Of a stretch of DNA of 39,728 nucleotides, positions 20,077 to 29,981 are shown piece after piece (within the stretch, counting starts at the first letter, position 1; every line of letters starts with the position of its first letter). A program made the translations under genes and the position numbers. The stretch is taken from contig NZ_CACMSM010000013.1 of assembly GCF_902616385.1 (NCBI RefSeq), positions 1 through 39,728 on the forward strand. The letters are read 5' to 3'. The stretch comes from an uncultured Prochlorococcus sp. (lineage in GTDB: Bacteria > Cyanobacteriota > Cyanobacteriia > PCC-6307 > Cyanobiaceae). Below the pieces are notes generated by a model. That model did no database searches. It had not been told where the DNA came from and worked only from the letters and a program-made list of their open reading frames with translations.

Positions 20077-21300
20077 TTGAGAAGTTGGCAAATTTTTAAA
20101 ATATGGGGAATTCCCTTTAAAGTTCATCCCTATTGGTTTGTTATTCTCTTTTTATTCTCATGGAGTATAAGTAATCAGGTCAATTTATCTTCTGGCGAAA
20201 TCTACAATAATAAAGAAGCTTGGATTATAGGGTTTTTAACTTCTTTTTTCTTATTATCTTCAATTATTTTTCATGAGGTTTTTCATACTTTTGTTTCACT
20301 TAATCAGGGTGTAAAAATAAAAAAAATTACTTTTTATTTTTTAGGAGCAATTTTACAAATAGATAAGTATTGTCAAACTGCTTTAGGTAATATAAAAATT
20401 GCAATTGTAAGACCTCTTTTATGTTTCGCTACAGCATCTATCTTACTTTTAATTAGTAATAACAGTGCATCTCAGGAACAAATAGCAGTTAATGTAATTT
20501 CAAGAGTAGGTATATTTAATTTATTCTTAGGCTTCTTAAATTTGATTCCAATTGGTTCTTTAGATGGAGGGAATTTATTAAAAAGTATTATTTGGCATTT
20601 CTCAGGTAGTAAAAATAAAGGAAGAAATTTCCTCAATAAAGTAAATTTATTATTATCTTTTTTTGTTTTATTTTTTGGGATAATTTGTTTATTTAGATTT
20701 AACTTTTACTTTGGTTTTATTCTTTCTTTTTTGGGCTTGTTTGGAATTAATTCTTCAAAATCTGAAAGTCAATTTTTTAAAATTGAAAACATACTTAAAT
20801 TTAGTAAAGTTTCTGAGATCAAATTAAAACCTTTGAGGAAAATTGAATACGATTCAAATTTCTCAGAATTTAATAAGTTAATAAAAAATAATAAGGATGC
20901 ATCGGATAAATATTTTTTTGTTGCGAATAATGGCAGGTGGACCGGTTTTGTTGATGAGAATGTTTTAAAAACTGTTTCCTTAAAAAAATGGGAACGGAAC
21001 TTTGTTGGAGATTTTAAGAAACCAATCGATAGTTTTGAAAGTGTATCTTATAACGATAAATTATGGAGAACAATAGAAAGACTTGAAGAAACAAATGAAG
21101 GTTTTTTATTGGTTCTAAATGCTGCAAATATCCCTTTGGGGATAATTGATAGGTCAAAAATTGGAAACTTTGTCTTGAATAAATTAGGTTTTAATTTGCC
21201 TTCAGATATTGTTAACAAATTAAACTTTAAAAATAATTATCCCTTAGGAATTGAATTGCCGAGAATAATTAATTCAATGAAGCAGAAAGGAGATCTTTAA
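20077..21300 (+). CDS. Site-2 protease (M50) family membrane metalloprotease
   Basis: A 407-residue intramembrane zinc protease. It has a hydrophobic N-terminal helix (YWFVILFLFSWSI), the HExxH zinc site as IIFHEVFHTF near residue 67 and the second motif NLIPIGSLDGGNLL near residue 165, plus further membrane helices to about residue 225. The C-terminal half (residues 255-400) looks like a worn pair of CBS repeats, as in the SpoIVFB/YdcA-like subgroup; the ligand is unknown. The TTG start at 20077 is supported by a GGAG seven bases upstream and by the typical RSWQIFKIWGIPFKVHPYW opening. Confidence 0.85.
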   Translation: MRSWQIFKIWGIPFKVHPYWFVILFLFSWSISNQVNLSSGEIYNNKEAWIIGFLTSFFLLSSIIFHEVFHTFVSLNQGVKIKKITFYFLGAILQIDKYCQTALGNIKIAIVRPLLCFATASILLLISNNSASQEQIAVNVISRVGIFNLFLGFLNLIPIGSLDGGNLLKSIIWHFSGSKNKGRNFLNKVNLLLSFFVLFFGIICLFRFNFYFGFILSFLGLFGINSSKSESQFFKIENILKFSKVSEIKLKPLRKIEYDSNFSEFNKLIKNNKDASDKYFFVANNGRWTGFVDENVLKTVSLKKWERNFVGDFKKPIDSFESVSYNDKLWRTIERLEETNEGFLLVLNAANIPLGIIDRSKIGNFVLNKLGFNLPSDIVNKLNFKNNYPLGIELPRIINSMKQKGDL

Positions 21301-21322
21301 TAATTCTTGCCATTAAAAATTT

Positions 21323-22051
21323 CTATTTTTTATTATCAATAACAATATTTTTGAAATTTATATTTGATTTATTTTCCAGGAATGAATTTGTCAAATGTTG
21401 AACTATTTCATCATTTGTTAATTTTAAATTTATTTTTGGTGGAGCTTCTTCTTTGAATAATTTGAACCACAAATCTCTTGAAGGATTTGTTTGAATCTCT
21501 CCATGTTGAAGAAATGCACCTTTTTTACGAAATTGGGCACTACCTATTCTCTTAAACCCATCCTGATCAAGTAAATCAGAAATTAATGAAGTCCCAAAAC
21601 AATTTGTTTTAATGCTTGATTTTCGTGAATCACCATAACTTAAGTTTAGACCTAATTCTCTAAAACTTTTAATTAGCCAATTATTAACCATTTCATAACT
21701 TAAGACTTTATAATATGTTTTTTTAAATGTTAATGCGTATGTTATGCCTCCTGAATGCAGTACAGCACCCCCTCCCGAGGGTCGTCTAACAATATTAATT
21801 TCCCCATTTGATAATAAATTTTCCCAATGAAGAGGTATTTCCTTTTGGTGATAGCCAATTGAAAGCCAATCTCCAGTCCAATAGTAGAACCTTAATGTGA
21901 GAATTGTTTCAGGGTTCGAAATTGTCTGATCTAAAGAATTTAAATCTAAAGCCATTTGATCAAATCCAGGTAGATTATTTGTCGAAAAAATTAAAGCCTG
22001 ATTTTCTATTGCCAAAATTAACTTTGTAGGTTTATTTATGATAATTTTCAA
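21323..22051 (-). CDS. Lipoate-protein ligase A / octanoyltransferase family protein
   Basis: A 242-residue member of the biotin/lipoate A/B ligase family. The lipoate-binding loop is RRPSGGGAVLHSGGITYAL near residues 90-108 and the probable catalytic lysine region follows RIGSAQFRKKGAFLQHG near residue 180. It could attach or transfer lipoate/octanoate to the E2 or GcvH proteins, but which reaction is not decidable here. The start is a TTG; an in-frame ATG lies 32 codons in (QMALDLN), the position where shorter homologues start. Confidence 0.82.
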   Translation of the reverse strand: MKIIINKPTKLILAIENQALIFSTNNLPGFDQMALDLNSLDQTISNPETILTLRFYYWTGDWLSIGYHQKEIPLHWENLLSNGEINIVRRPSGGGAVLHSGGITYALTFKKTYYKVLSYEMVNNWLIKSFRELGLNLSYGDSRKSSIKTNCFGTSLISDLLDQDGFKRIGSAQFRKKGAFLQHGEIQTNPSRDLWFKLFKEEAPPKINLKLTNDEIVQHLTNSFLENKSNINFKNIVIDNKK

Positions 22052-22069
22052 TAAATTTTTTCTTTCAAT

Positions 22070-22098
22070 TTGTTAATTACGTAACATCATTTTGTAAT
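22070..22098 (+). promoter_or_regulatory. Probable psaM promoter
   Basis: TTGTTA (22070-22075) and TGTAAT (22093-22098) are spaced by 17 bases. The spacer contains the palindrome TTACGTAA, nested in TGTTA-N6-TAACA (22071-22086), which could be a protein site. Transcription would begin near 22105, about 50 bases before the psaM ATG. Confidence 0.4.
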
Positions 22099-22109
22099 AG
22101 TGTTTCAAA

Positions 22110-22129
22110 TCTCCTCTTTTCGGTGGAGA
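22110..22129 (+). other. Hairpin in the psaM leader
   Basis: TCTCC (22110-22114) and GGAGA (22125-22129) pair, with two more pairs inside a mismatch. It lies between the predicted promoter and the ATG, followed by a run of T residues directly before the gene. Its role is unknown; the spacing to the T run (about 12 bases) is too long for a normal terminator. Confidence 0.35.
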
Positions 22130-22153
22130 ATATAGAAAATATTTTTTTTTAAC

Positions 22154-22258
22154 ATGGAGCCAACTCAAACAATAAATCTTATTGCATTAAGCCTCATAGT
22201 TGTTATGCATGCAGGAGTTTTAGCACTAAGACTAGGAATTAGTTTAGGTAGGAACTAA
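22154..22258 (+). CDS. psaM: Photosystem I reaction centre subunit XII (PsaM)
   Basis: A 34-residue single-helix thylakoid protein at the interface of photosystem I monomers. The translation starts [20 protein letters not shown] and continues [14 protein letters not shown] before TAA, which matches PsaM along its whole length. The N-terminus is short and polar, and the rest is one hydrophobic helix ending in a basic residue. It is divergent from the lipoate ligase-like gene and has its own likely promoter. Confidence 0.93.
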   Translation: MEPTQTINLIALSLIVVMHAGVLALRLGISLGRN

Positions 22259-22343
22259 AGTCTAATAGAAAATTTAAAATTTATAAGGTAAAAATATAGT
22301 AAGACTGAATTGATTTATTCAGTAAAAATATCAAGAACTTAAT

Positions 22344-22691
22344 TTGTCAAAATTATTTTATAAAAAAAGTATTTTTTCAAAAAAATATTTGGGACCTGTA
22401 TTTATAAAAAGACAACAAAAACAAGCTAATTTTGTAGCTTTGATTTTTTTAATTATAAAAATTAGCTTTTCCCTTTTATCAATAATAAGCCTGATTAAAC
22501 TTGGCCATAGCTCCAAAGTAAGGTTGACTAGATTAAGGGAAATTGAAGACTCATTTACATACGAAAAATATAGATTTAATGTTTTAACAAATAAGTTTGA
22601 TGATTTATTCTCTCCCGAGGGTGAGCAAAGATTTATGAAGGATCAGGATCAAATAATTTCTAGGGACATAATCAGAGTAATATGGCGTTGA
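22344..22691 (+). CDS. Small membrane protein, conserved hypothetical
   Basis: A 115-residue frame with a strongly basic N-terminus (KK/RQQKQ), one hydrophobic segment at about residues 30-52 (FVALIFLIIKISFSLLSIIS) and a charged C-terminal part (LRLREIEDSFTYEKYR type) that could form a short coiled coil. The stretch FSPEGEQRFMKDQDQIIS is probably the conserved part. The layout, basic tail-one helix-short coil, resembles the FtsL/DivIC class, but I cannot assign it. The start is TTG with no ribosome binding site. It lies between psaM and por. Confidence 0.6.
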   Translation: MSKLFYKKSIFSKKYLGPVFIKRQQKQANFVALIFLIIKISFSLLSIISLIKLGHSSKVRLTRLREIEDSFTYEKYRFNVLTNKFDDLFSPEGEQRFMKDQDQIISRDIIRVIWR

Positions 22692-22745
22692 TAAGGATGA
22701 TCTTGAATCATTCTACTTTTCATTTTTCTATTAACTTTTTTGCTA

Positions 22746-23750
22746 GTGAGTAAGAACATTAAGGGTTTAGCCCTAATAACAGGAACTACTTCAGGAGTTG
22801 GATTAAATACTCTAAAACCTCTATTAAGATTTGGATGGGAGGTTATAGCTGTTAATCGATCAAATAAAAGAGCTATAAACATAGCTGAGGAATCCTTGAC
22901 AAATGAGGAATTTAAAAATGTTCACTTCATAAAAATAGATCTTTCTAACTTGGATGACGTTAGAAAAGGTTGCGATGAAATATTAGAAAGATTTAAGAAG
23001 CCAATAAATTCTTTTATTTGTAATGCAGCAGTTTATAAACCGAGACTAAAGAGGCCTGAAAGGTCTGCTCAAGGGTTTGAAAACTCTATGGCAGTAAATC
23101 ATTTTGGGCATTTTCTTATGATAAACCTTCTTATAGAAAATATTTTATCTTCTGAAAGAGAAATTGTTTTAAATGGCAAATCAACTCTATTCAAGCCAAG
23201 AATCACAATATTAGGAACTGTTACGGCTAATTATTCAGAACTTGGAGGAAGGATCCCAATCCCTGCTCCAGCTGATTTGGGTGATTTATCTGGATTCAAA
23301 AATGGTTTTTTATCTCCAATAAGTATGGCGAATGGAAAGAAATTTAAACCTGGTAAAGCTTATAAAGATAGTAAACTTTGCAATATGGTGACCGTTCAGG
23401 AATTATCAAAGAGATATCCTGCTGAGAAGATTATTGTAAACTCTCTATATCCTGGATGTGTTGCTGATACAAAACTTTTTAGAGATACACCTTGGTTATT
23501 TAGATTCCTTTTCCCGATATTTCAAAAATTCATAACAAAAGGATATGTGTCACAAAGATTGGCAGGAGAGAGGGTCGCTAAAGTGGCAACTTATAAAGAA
23601 TTTGCTAAACCATCAGTCCATTGGAGCTGGGGAAATCGTCAAAAAACTGGTAGAAAAGCTTTTTCTCAAAAGTTGTCTAAAAGAATAATTGATACAAAGA
23701 CCTCTCAACAAACTTATGATTTAACAAGCCAATTGGTTGGATTAGATTAA
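22746..23750 (+). CDS. por: Light-dependent protochlorophyllide oxidoreductase
   Basis: Reduces protochlorophyllide to chlorophyllide with NADPH in the light. It belongs to the SDR superfamily: cofactor motif ALITGTTSGVGLNT near residue 10, CNAAVYKP near residue 88 and the catalytic pair Tyr/Lys in AYKDSKLCNMVTVQEL near residue 205. The C-terminal GNRQKTGRKAFSQ is typical of POR. From the GTG at 22746 it has 334 residues; a TTG two codons upstream is also possible. It converges on chlL, leaving six bases between stops. Confidence 0.95.
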   Translation: MSKNIKGLALITGTTSGVGLNTLKPLLRFGWEVIAVNRSNKRAINIAEESLTNEEFKNVHFIKIDLSNLDDVRKGCDEILERFKKPINSFICNAAVYKPRLKRPERSAQGFENSMAVNHFGHFLMINLLIENILSSEREIVLNGKSTLFKPRITILGTVTANYSELGGRIPIPAPADLGDLSGFKNGFLSPISMANGKKFKPGKAYKDSKLCNMVTVQELSKRYPAEKIIVNSLYPGCVADTKLFRDTPWLFRFLFPIFQKFITKGYVSQRLAGERVAKVATYKEFAKPSVHWSWGNRQKTGRKAFSQKLSKRIIDTKTSQQTYDLTSQLVGLD

Positions 23751-23756
23751 TTTAGA

Positions 23757-24644
<888 letters not shown>

Positions 24645-24788
24645 TTAAAGCTTAAAACACATTATTATTTATATTCTTGCAGCGTAAATACACATGAAAT
24701 ATATTTCTAAGCAAATATGTATTTAATTGTATTAAAAGTGGCGAATATATTCTTATAACTAAATTTTTAGGATTAAATCTATTTGATT

Positions 24789-24806
24789 ATGAGTCAAAAT
24801 ACTCAT
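24789..24806 (-). other. Small inverted repeat between chlB and chlL
   Basis: ATGAGT and ACTCAT flank a six-base spacer about 30 bases past the chlB stop. No T run follows on the transcribed strand, so it is not a convincing terminator; it could be a regulatory site for chlL or an mRNA-end structure. The rest of the 190-base gap is AT-rich with no gene seen. Confidence 0.25.
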
Positions 24807-24834
24807 GACTTAATTGTAGTTTGTTAGTAAAAAT

Positions 24835-26406
24835 TTAACTAAAATATGCTTTAGCGTCGTAAAGGGTTTCATCGCTTATTTCTGGGATTCCCCTCAAGAT
24901 TGCATATTTTTCGGTATTTGTTTTGACTTTACCTCTTACAAAAAATGGAACTTTTGTTAATTCAGCTCTACCAGATTCAGTCCAGATAATTCCTTCATTA
25001 CTATTTTTATCTTCTTTATCCTCAGAATTGACAAAATCTTCTGTTTTTGTGGCTGTATGTCCTAAATGGCTTTGATGACCATCAACAAACTCAAAGTCAT
25101 GTTTAAACATATCAATAAGATGTTCTTCTAATCCCATCATCAGGGGATGCACCCAGTCATCAAAAATTACATTTGCACCTTCCCATCCCATCTGTGGGCT
25201 ATATCTTGCAGGAACATCTTGAACATGCATTGGTGTACTTATTACTGAACAAGGAATGCCAAGTCTCTTGGCACTATGCCTTTCCATTTGAGTACCTAAA
25301 ACCAATTCAGGGGCTGCTTTTTTCATGGCATCTTCTACTTCTAAATAATTATTAGTAATTAGAGCTTCTAAATTTAGTTCTTTTGCAGTTGATCTTAATT
25401 GTCTAGCCATCTCCCTACTGTATGTCCCCAGACCAACTACTTCAAAACCCAATTCCTCTTTGGCAATTTTTGCAGCAGCGATTGCATGAGTTCCATCACC
25501 AAAAATAAAAACCCTTTTCCCAGTTAAGTAATTTGAGTCAACAGATTTTGAGTACCAAGGAAGTTTTGACTTGTGTTCTAACTCTTGTTTATTAGTGATA
25601 GGGAGATCCAACTTATTATGAACTTCATTTATAAATGCAATTGTATTTTTTATTCCAATTGGAATAGTGTTAGTAAATTCCATTCCAAAGTTTCGTCTAA
25701 GCCATTCACATGAGGATTCAGCAATTTCTTGATAAAGGCAGATATTTATTTCAGCATCAATTAATCTTTCAATGTCATCTGGACTAGCACCTAATGGAGC
25801 AACTACGTTTGTATCTATTCCTTGTTCAGAAAGTATACGTTGGATTTCAATGACATCATCCCTGCATCTAAATCCTAGTAATGAAGGACCAAGTATATTT
25901 ACTTTTGGTCTGCGACCTAATTCCTTCCACCTTAGAGGACTAATTTTTTCTATAGAACTTACTTTCTCTTTTAAAAGAGTTCTTGTTAGTTGATAAAAAG
26001 TTTCTGATGCTCCCCAATTTTCTTTCTTACTATAGGCAGGTAATTCAAGATTAACAATTGGCATATCAAACCCCATTCCTTTTGCAAGAGCTCCAGGTTG
26101 GTCTTGGATAAGTTCTGCTGTACAACTTTCTCCAACTAACAGAGTTTTTGGTTTAAATCTTTCTACAGCTTCTTTAATGTTTTTCTTGACTAATTCAGCT
26201 GTATCGCCTCCGAGGTCTCTAGCCTGGAAAGTTGTATAGGTAACTGGAGGCCTTTGCCCCCTCCTCTCAATCATTGTAAAAAGAAGATCTGCATATGTAT
26301 CCCCTTGAGGGGCATGAAGAACATAATGTATATCTTTCATTGAAGAGGCAATTCTCATCGCACCAACATGTGGTGGCCCTTCATATGTCCATAGAGTTAA
26401 TTCCAT
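24835..26406 (-). CDS. chlB: Light-independent protochlorophyllide reductase subunit B
   Basis: Catalytic subunit (NifK-like) that with ChlN binds protochlorophyllide and a 4Fe-4S cluster. The N-terminal [20 protein letters not shown] is diagnostic. Asp36, the unusual aspartate ligand of the cluster known for this subunit, is in place (APQGDTYAD). A catalytic-type region [17 protein letters not shown] is near residue 405. The 523 residues end in the small C-terminal domain ([20 protein letters not shown]). It follows chlN after six bases. Confidence 0.97.
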   Translation of the reverse strand: MELTLWTYEGPPHVGAMRIASSMKDIHYVLHAPQGDTYADLLFTMIERRGQRPPVTYTTFQARDLGGDTAELVKKNIKEAVERFKPKTLLVGESCTAELIQDQPGALAKGMGFDMPIVNLELPAYSKKENWGASETFYQLTRTLLKEKVSSIEKISPLRWKELGRRPKVNILGPSLLGFRCRDDVIEIQRILSEQGIDTNVVAPLGASPDDIERLIDAEINICLYQEIAESSCEWLRRNFGMEFTNTIPIGIKNTIAFINEVHNKLDLPITNKQELEHKSKLPWYSKSVDSNYLTGKRVFIFGDGTHAIAAAKIAKEELGFEVVGLGTYSREMARQLRSTAKELNLEALITNNYLEVEDAMKKAAPELVLGTQMERHSAKRLGIPCSVISTPMHVQDVPARYSPQMGWEGANVIFDDWVHPLMMGLEEHLIDMFKHDFEFVDGHQSHLGHTATKTEDFVNSEDKEDKNSNEGIIWTESGRAELTKVPFFVRGKVKTNTEKYAILRGIPEISDETLYDAKAYFS

Positions 26407-26412
26407 ATTCTC

Positions 26413-27711
<1,299 letters not shown>

Positions 27712-27825
27712 TTAATTTAAGAAAGTAATTAATAAGTTCTCTTACAAAATGAACATATTTAAAAAACTTATATGAATGTTTAAATACTTAAATGGGAATT
27801 ATGAAAACAACTTTTGGAATGTATT

Positions 27826-28194
27826 TTAATTTCTGTAGAAGGAATTTACTTGACTTGTTTTTGAAATCTTCCAAACATTTCTAGCTATTTTCGTTGCTAA
27901 TAATCCTGCTCTTTCTAACTTAGATTTCCCGGGCTTTGCCCCAATTAAAGCTGTCACTTCTGAAGTGGTTAAAGGTGCTCCAGTATTTATAGCTAATTGC
28001 GTTAACTCCAATCTGTCTCTAAGGTTCTTAAGATTTACTTTTTCAATTTTATCTTCTTCTAACCAACTAAAAGATGGGTCTTTTTGAGATAATTTTTGCA
28101 TCAAGCTAAGGCTAACTAATCCAAGGGTTTGATCAGGAGTTAATTCTTTTTCAGTACCAGAAACATTTGGTTCTTTTTTTTGAGAAGTTCCCAT
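27826..28194 (-). CDS. Conserved hypothetical protein beside the carboxysome locus
   Basis: A 122-residue soluble protein with a polar N-terminus, a helix-rich middle ([19 protein letters not shown]) and a C-terminal section, [19 protein letters not shown] to RNVWKISK, that reads like a winged-helix DNA-binding fold: helix, turn, helix, then a basic strand. I do not recognise a named family. It is divergent from csoS1D across 97 bases, so it could share regulation with the carboxysome genes. Confidence 0.6.
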   Translation of the reverse strand: MGTSQKKEPNVSGTEKELTPDQTLGLVSLSLMQKLSQKDPSFSWLEEDKIEKVNLKNLRDRLELTQLAINTGAPLTTSEVTALIGAKPGKSKLERAGLLATKIARNVWKISKTSQVNSFYRN

Positions 28195-28278
28195 AAAAAT
28201 GCATATCTTTTACTTGAAGTTATCGTTTTGTGGGAAGCATGCAAGTAAATTTAATAGAAAAAATGAACCATTATCCGT

Positions 28279-28284
28279 TATAGT
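28279..28284 (+). promoter_or_regulatory. Possible -10 box just before csoS1D
   Basis: TATAGT lies seven bases before the csoS1D ATG. If used, transcription would begin almost at the start codon (near 28290), giving a leaderless or nearly leaderless mRNA. No convincing -35 box is at the expected distance, and no ribosome binding site is seen before this ATG. Confidence 0.3.
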
Positions 28285-28291
28285 CGCCTCA

Positions 28292-29062
28292 ATGGAACCA
28301 ACTTCTAGCTTAAACAGAGGGGAACGAAAAAAGGGGAGTTCTCTAGTCACAGGATCTGAGGTGCAATCTCAGGCCAGTGGTGCTAGCTGTTTTATTACTA
28401 CCGATTCAGAAAAGTCTTTGGTGTCCAGACAAGCAAGTCAAGTTGAGCAAATTGAGTTGAGAACTTATGTTTTTTTAGATTCTCTGCAACCTCAATTAGC
28501 CGCATATATGGGAACTGTTAGTAGAGGTTTTTTACCTATTCCTGGTGATTCATGTCTTTGGATGGAGGTTTCACCAGGAATGGCTGTTCATAGAGTTACT
28601 GATATTGCCCTAAAAGCAAGTAACGTGAGACTTGGTCAGATGATTGTTGAAAGGGCATTTGGATCTCTTGCTCTTTACCATAAAGATCAAAGCACGGTTT
28701 TACATTCTGGAGATGTTGTTCTAGATGCTATTGGGAGTGAAGTTAGAAAAAGAACAAAACCTGCTACAAGTTGGACTGAAGTTATTCGAGCAATTACTCC
28801 AGATCATGCAGTTTTAATAAATAGACAAAACAGAAGTGGATCAATGATTCAATCAGGAATGAGCATGTTTATTTTAGAAACTGAACCAGCTGGTTATGTT
28901 TTAAAAGCAGCTAATGAAGCTGAAAAAGCATCTAATATAACTGTTGTTGATGTTAAGGCAGTTGGGGCTTTTGGTAGATTAACTCTCGCAGGGAAGGAAG
29001 GGGATGTAGAAGAGGCTGCAGCTGCTGCTATAAGAGCAATTGAAGAAATTTCAAATTATTGA
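28292..29062 (+). CDS. csoS1D: Carboxysome shell protein CsoS1D (tandem BMC domains)
   Basis: A minor shell protein of the alpha-carboxysome whose two BMC domains form trimers with a gated pore, proposed to pass larger metabolites. From the ATG at 28292 it starts [17 protein letters not shown] and has 256 residues, as in the characterised MED4 protein. Domain 1 (about residues 50-150) includes [20 protein letters not shown]; domain 2 (about 155-256) ends [19 protein letters not shown]. The open frame extends upstream to 28199, but that part has unrelated composition and is not expected to be translated. It is separated from csoS1 by rdgB on the opposite strand. Confidence 0.96.
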   Translation: MEPTSSLNRGERKKGSSLVTGSEVQSQASGASCFITTDSEKSLVSRQASQVEQIELRTYVFLDSLQPQLAAYMGTVSRGFLPIPGDSCLWMEVSPGMAVHRVTDIALKASNVRLGQMIVERAFGSLALYHKDQSTVLHSGDVVLDAIGSEVRKRTKPATSWTEVIRAITPDHAVLINRQNRSGSMIQSGMSMFILETEPAGYVLKAANEAEKASNITVVDVKAVGAFGRLTLAGKEGDVEEAAAAAIRAIEEISNY

Positions 29063-29068
29063 GAATTT

Positions 29069-29653
29069 TTAATTTAAACCAATTTCTTTTTTTAGGTAAG
29101 GTGACATAATTTTGGCGGCTTTACCTCTACTTCCTAATTTATTTAGTTGTGATTGTGATAACTCACCGTAAACACAGTTAGCCTCTTTTACCCAAAAAAT
29201 AGATTCGAATTCCCCATTTTGATATTTGGGGTTCTTAAGAATTTCTCCCCAGCATATTCCTGTTGTATCTTTTACTAAGTTTCCTGAGGGATCGCACAAA
29301 ACCATGCAACTTATAAATCTTGCACTCCTATAAGGACTATCAGAAAGTTCATTAATTAATTTTTTAATTTTCTCATCATTAGTTTTGGCATATCGAGCAG
29401 AATAAATTCCTGGCCGACCATCTAAAACATCTACCTCAAGACCCGAGTCATCAGCTAATGACCAAGTTTTAGTCTCTAAAGCAGCTGCTTTTGCTTTTAG
29501 AAGTGCATTCTCAAAATACGTGTTTCCAGTCTCTTCGACATTTAAATATTCTGGTTGCTTCTGAACCTTTAAAGACAAAACATCCAGCATCTCAGAAATT
29601 TCAGATACTTTTCTTTGATTGCCACTAGCAATAGTTAGAACTGGAAAGTTCAA
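29069..29653 (-). CDS. rdgB: Non-canonical purine NTP pyrophosphatase (RdgB/HAM1)
   Basis: Hydrolyses dITP/XTP to the monophosphates, cleaning the nucleotide pool. The N-terminal TIASGNQRKVSEI, the central LADDSGLEVDVLDGRPGIYS with YARYAKT-like continuation, and GKAAKIMSPYLKK near the C-terminus mark the family. It has 194 residues, normal length. Only a TTG start (29653) is available, without a clear ribosome binding site. It is opposite in direction to the carboxysome genes and lies between csoS1D and csoS1, ending six bases from csoS1D. Confidence 0.93.
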   Translation of the reverse strand: MNFPVLTIASGNQRKVSEISEMLDVLSLKVQKQPEYLNVEETGNTYFENALLKAKAAALETKTWSLADDSGLEVDVLDGRPGIYSARYAKTNDEKIKKLINELSDSPYRSARFISCMVLCDPSGNLVKDTTGICWGEILKNPKYQNGEFESIFWVKEANCVYGELSQSQLNKLGSRGKAAKIMSPYLKKEIGLN

Positions 29654-29700
29654 AATAACAAATAAATTTATTGTGAATATTATCTTACTTCAAAGCTTGA

Positions 29701-29758
29701 TACGGAGACAGGAAAGGGTTGAACATTCCACACCTGTGTAGACAGGGCCTGCCTCGTA
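29701..29758. ncRNA. GC-rich foldable element between rdgB and csoS1 (candidate small RNA or leader structure)
   Basis: In a strongly AT-rich gap this segment is markedly GC-rich. GAGACAGG (29705-29712) pairs with CCTGCCTC (29748-29755) with one mismatch, extended by TAC/GTA beyond a bulged G. Inside, CCTGT (29733-29737) and ACAGG (29742-29746) form a hairpin with loop GTAG. It also contains the word TTGAACATTCCACA, found again in the csoS1 leader. Both strands fold; TATTAT at 29678-29683 could serve a plus-strand transcript, while a minus-strand one could be the rdgB leader. No family was recognised. Confidence 0.4.
29719..29732 (+). repeat. 14-base direct repeat, copy 1 (inside the GC-rich element)
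   Basis: TTGAACATTCCACA, identical to copy 2 located 231 bases downstream. Each copy is followed a little later by GTAGACA (29738-29744 here). Confidence 0.8.
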
Positions 29759-29829
29759 CGGAAATAACATAATGTAAATTTTTTCTTAACACAACAGTAT
29801 GTTTTGATGCACTAACTAATTTGCATAAG

Positions 29830-29861
29830 TATTGACATATCAATAGTACCAAGGGTGATAA
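29830..29861 (+). promoter_or_regulatory. Probable csoS1 operon promoter with a dyad over the -35 box
   Basis: TTGACA (29832-29837) and TGATAA (29856-29861) are spaced by 18 bases, which would start transcription near 29868 and leave a leader of about 115 bases. The perfect inverted repeat TATTGA-CATA-TCAATA (29830-29845) covers the -35 box and may be a regulator site. The rest of the 328-base gap between rdgB and csoS1 (29654-29981) holds the GC-rich element, the two 14-base repeats and AAGT/ACTT palindromes; no gene was found in it. Confidence 0.45.
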
Positions 29862-29949
29862 GTTTAACTTATGAATGATAGAAAAAACATTAATGGAGAT
29901 TTTGTCGAAAACGCTTGACTTATAAGTACTTAATGAAGCATTCTTCGAA

Positions 29950-29963
29950 TTGAACATTCCACA
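29950..29963 (+). repeat. 14-base direct repeat, copy 2 (csoS1 leader)
   Basis: TTGAACATTCCACA ends 18 bases before the csoS1 ATG. It overlaps a tandem ATTTAGT-ATTTAGT (29963-29976), and GTAGACA (29975-29981) runs up to the start codon, so the initiation region resembles the upstream element. Confidence 0.8.
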
Positions 29964-29981
29964 TTTAGTATTTAGTAGACA

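Noticed and set aside
28199-28291. N-terminal extension of csoS1D by 31 residues
   Set aside because: Known CsoS1D begins at MEPTSS; the upstream codons look like promoter DNA.
29685-29957. A 90-codon minus-strand frame in the rdgB-csoS1 gap
   Set aside because: It runs through the promoter region and the foldable element, has no family resemblance, and its length is within what chance allows.
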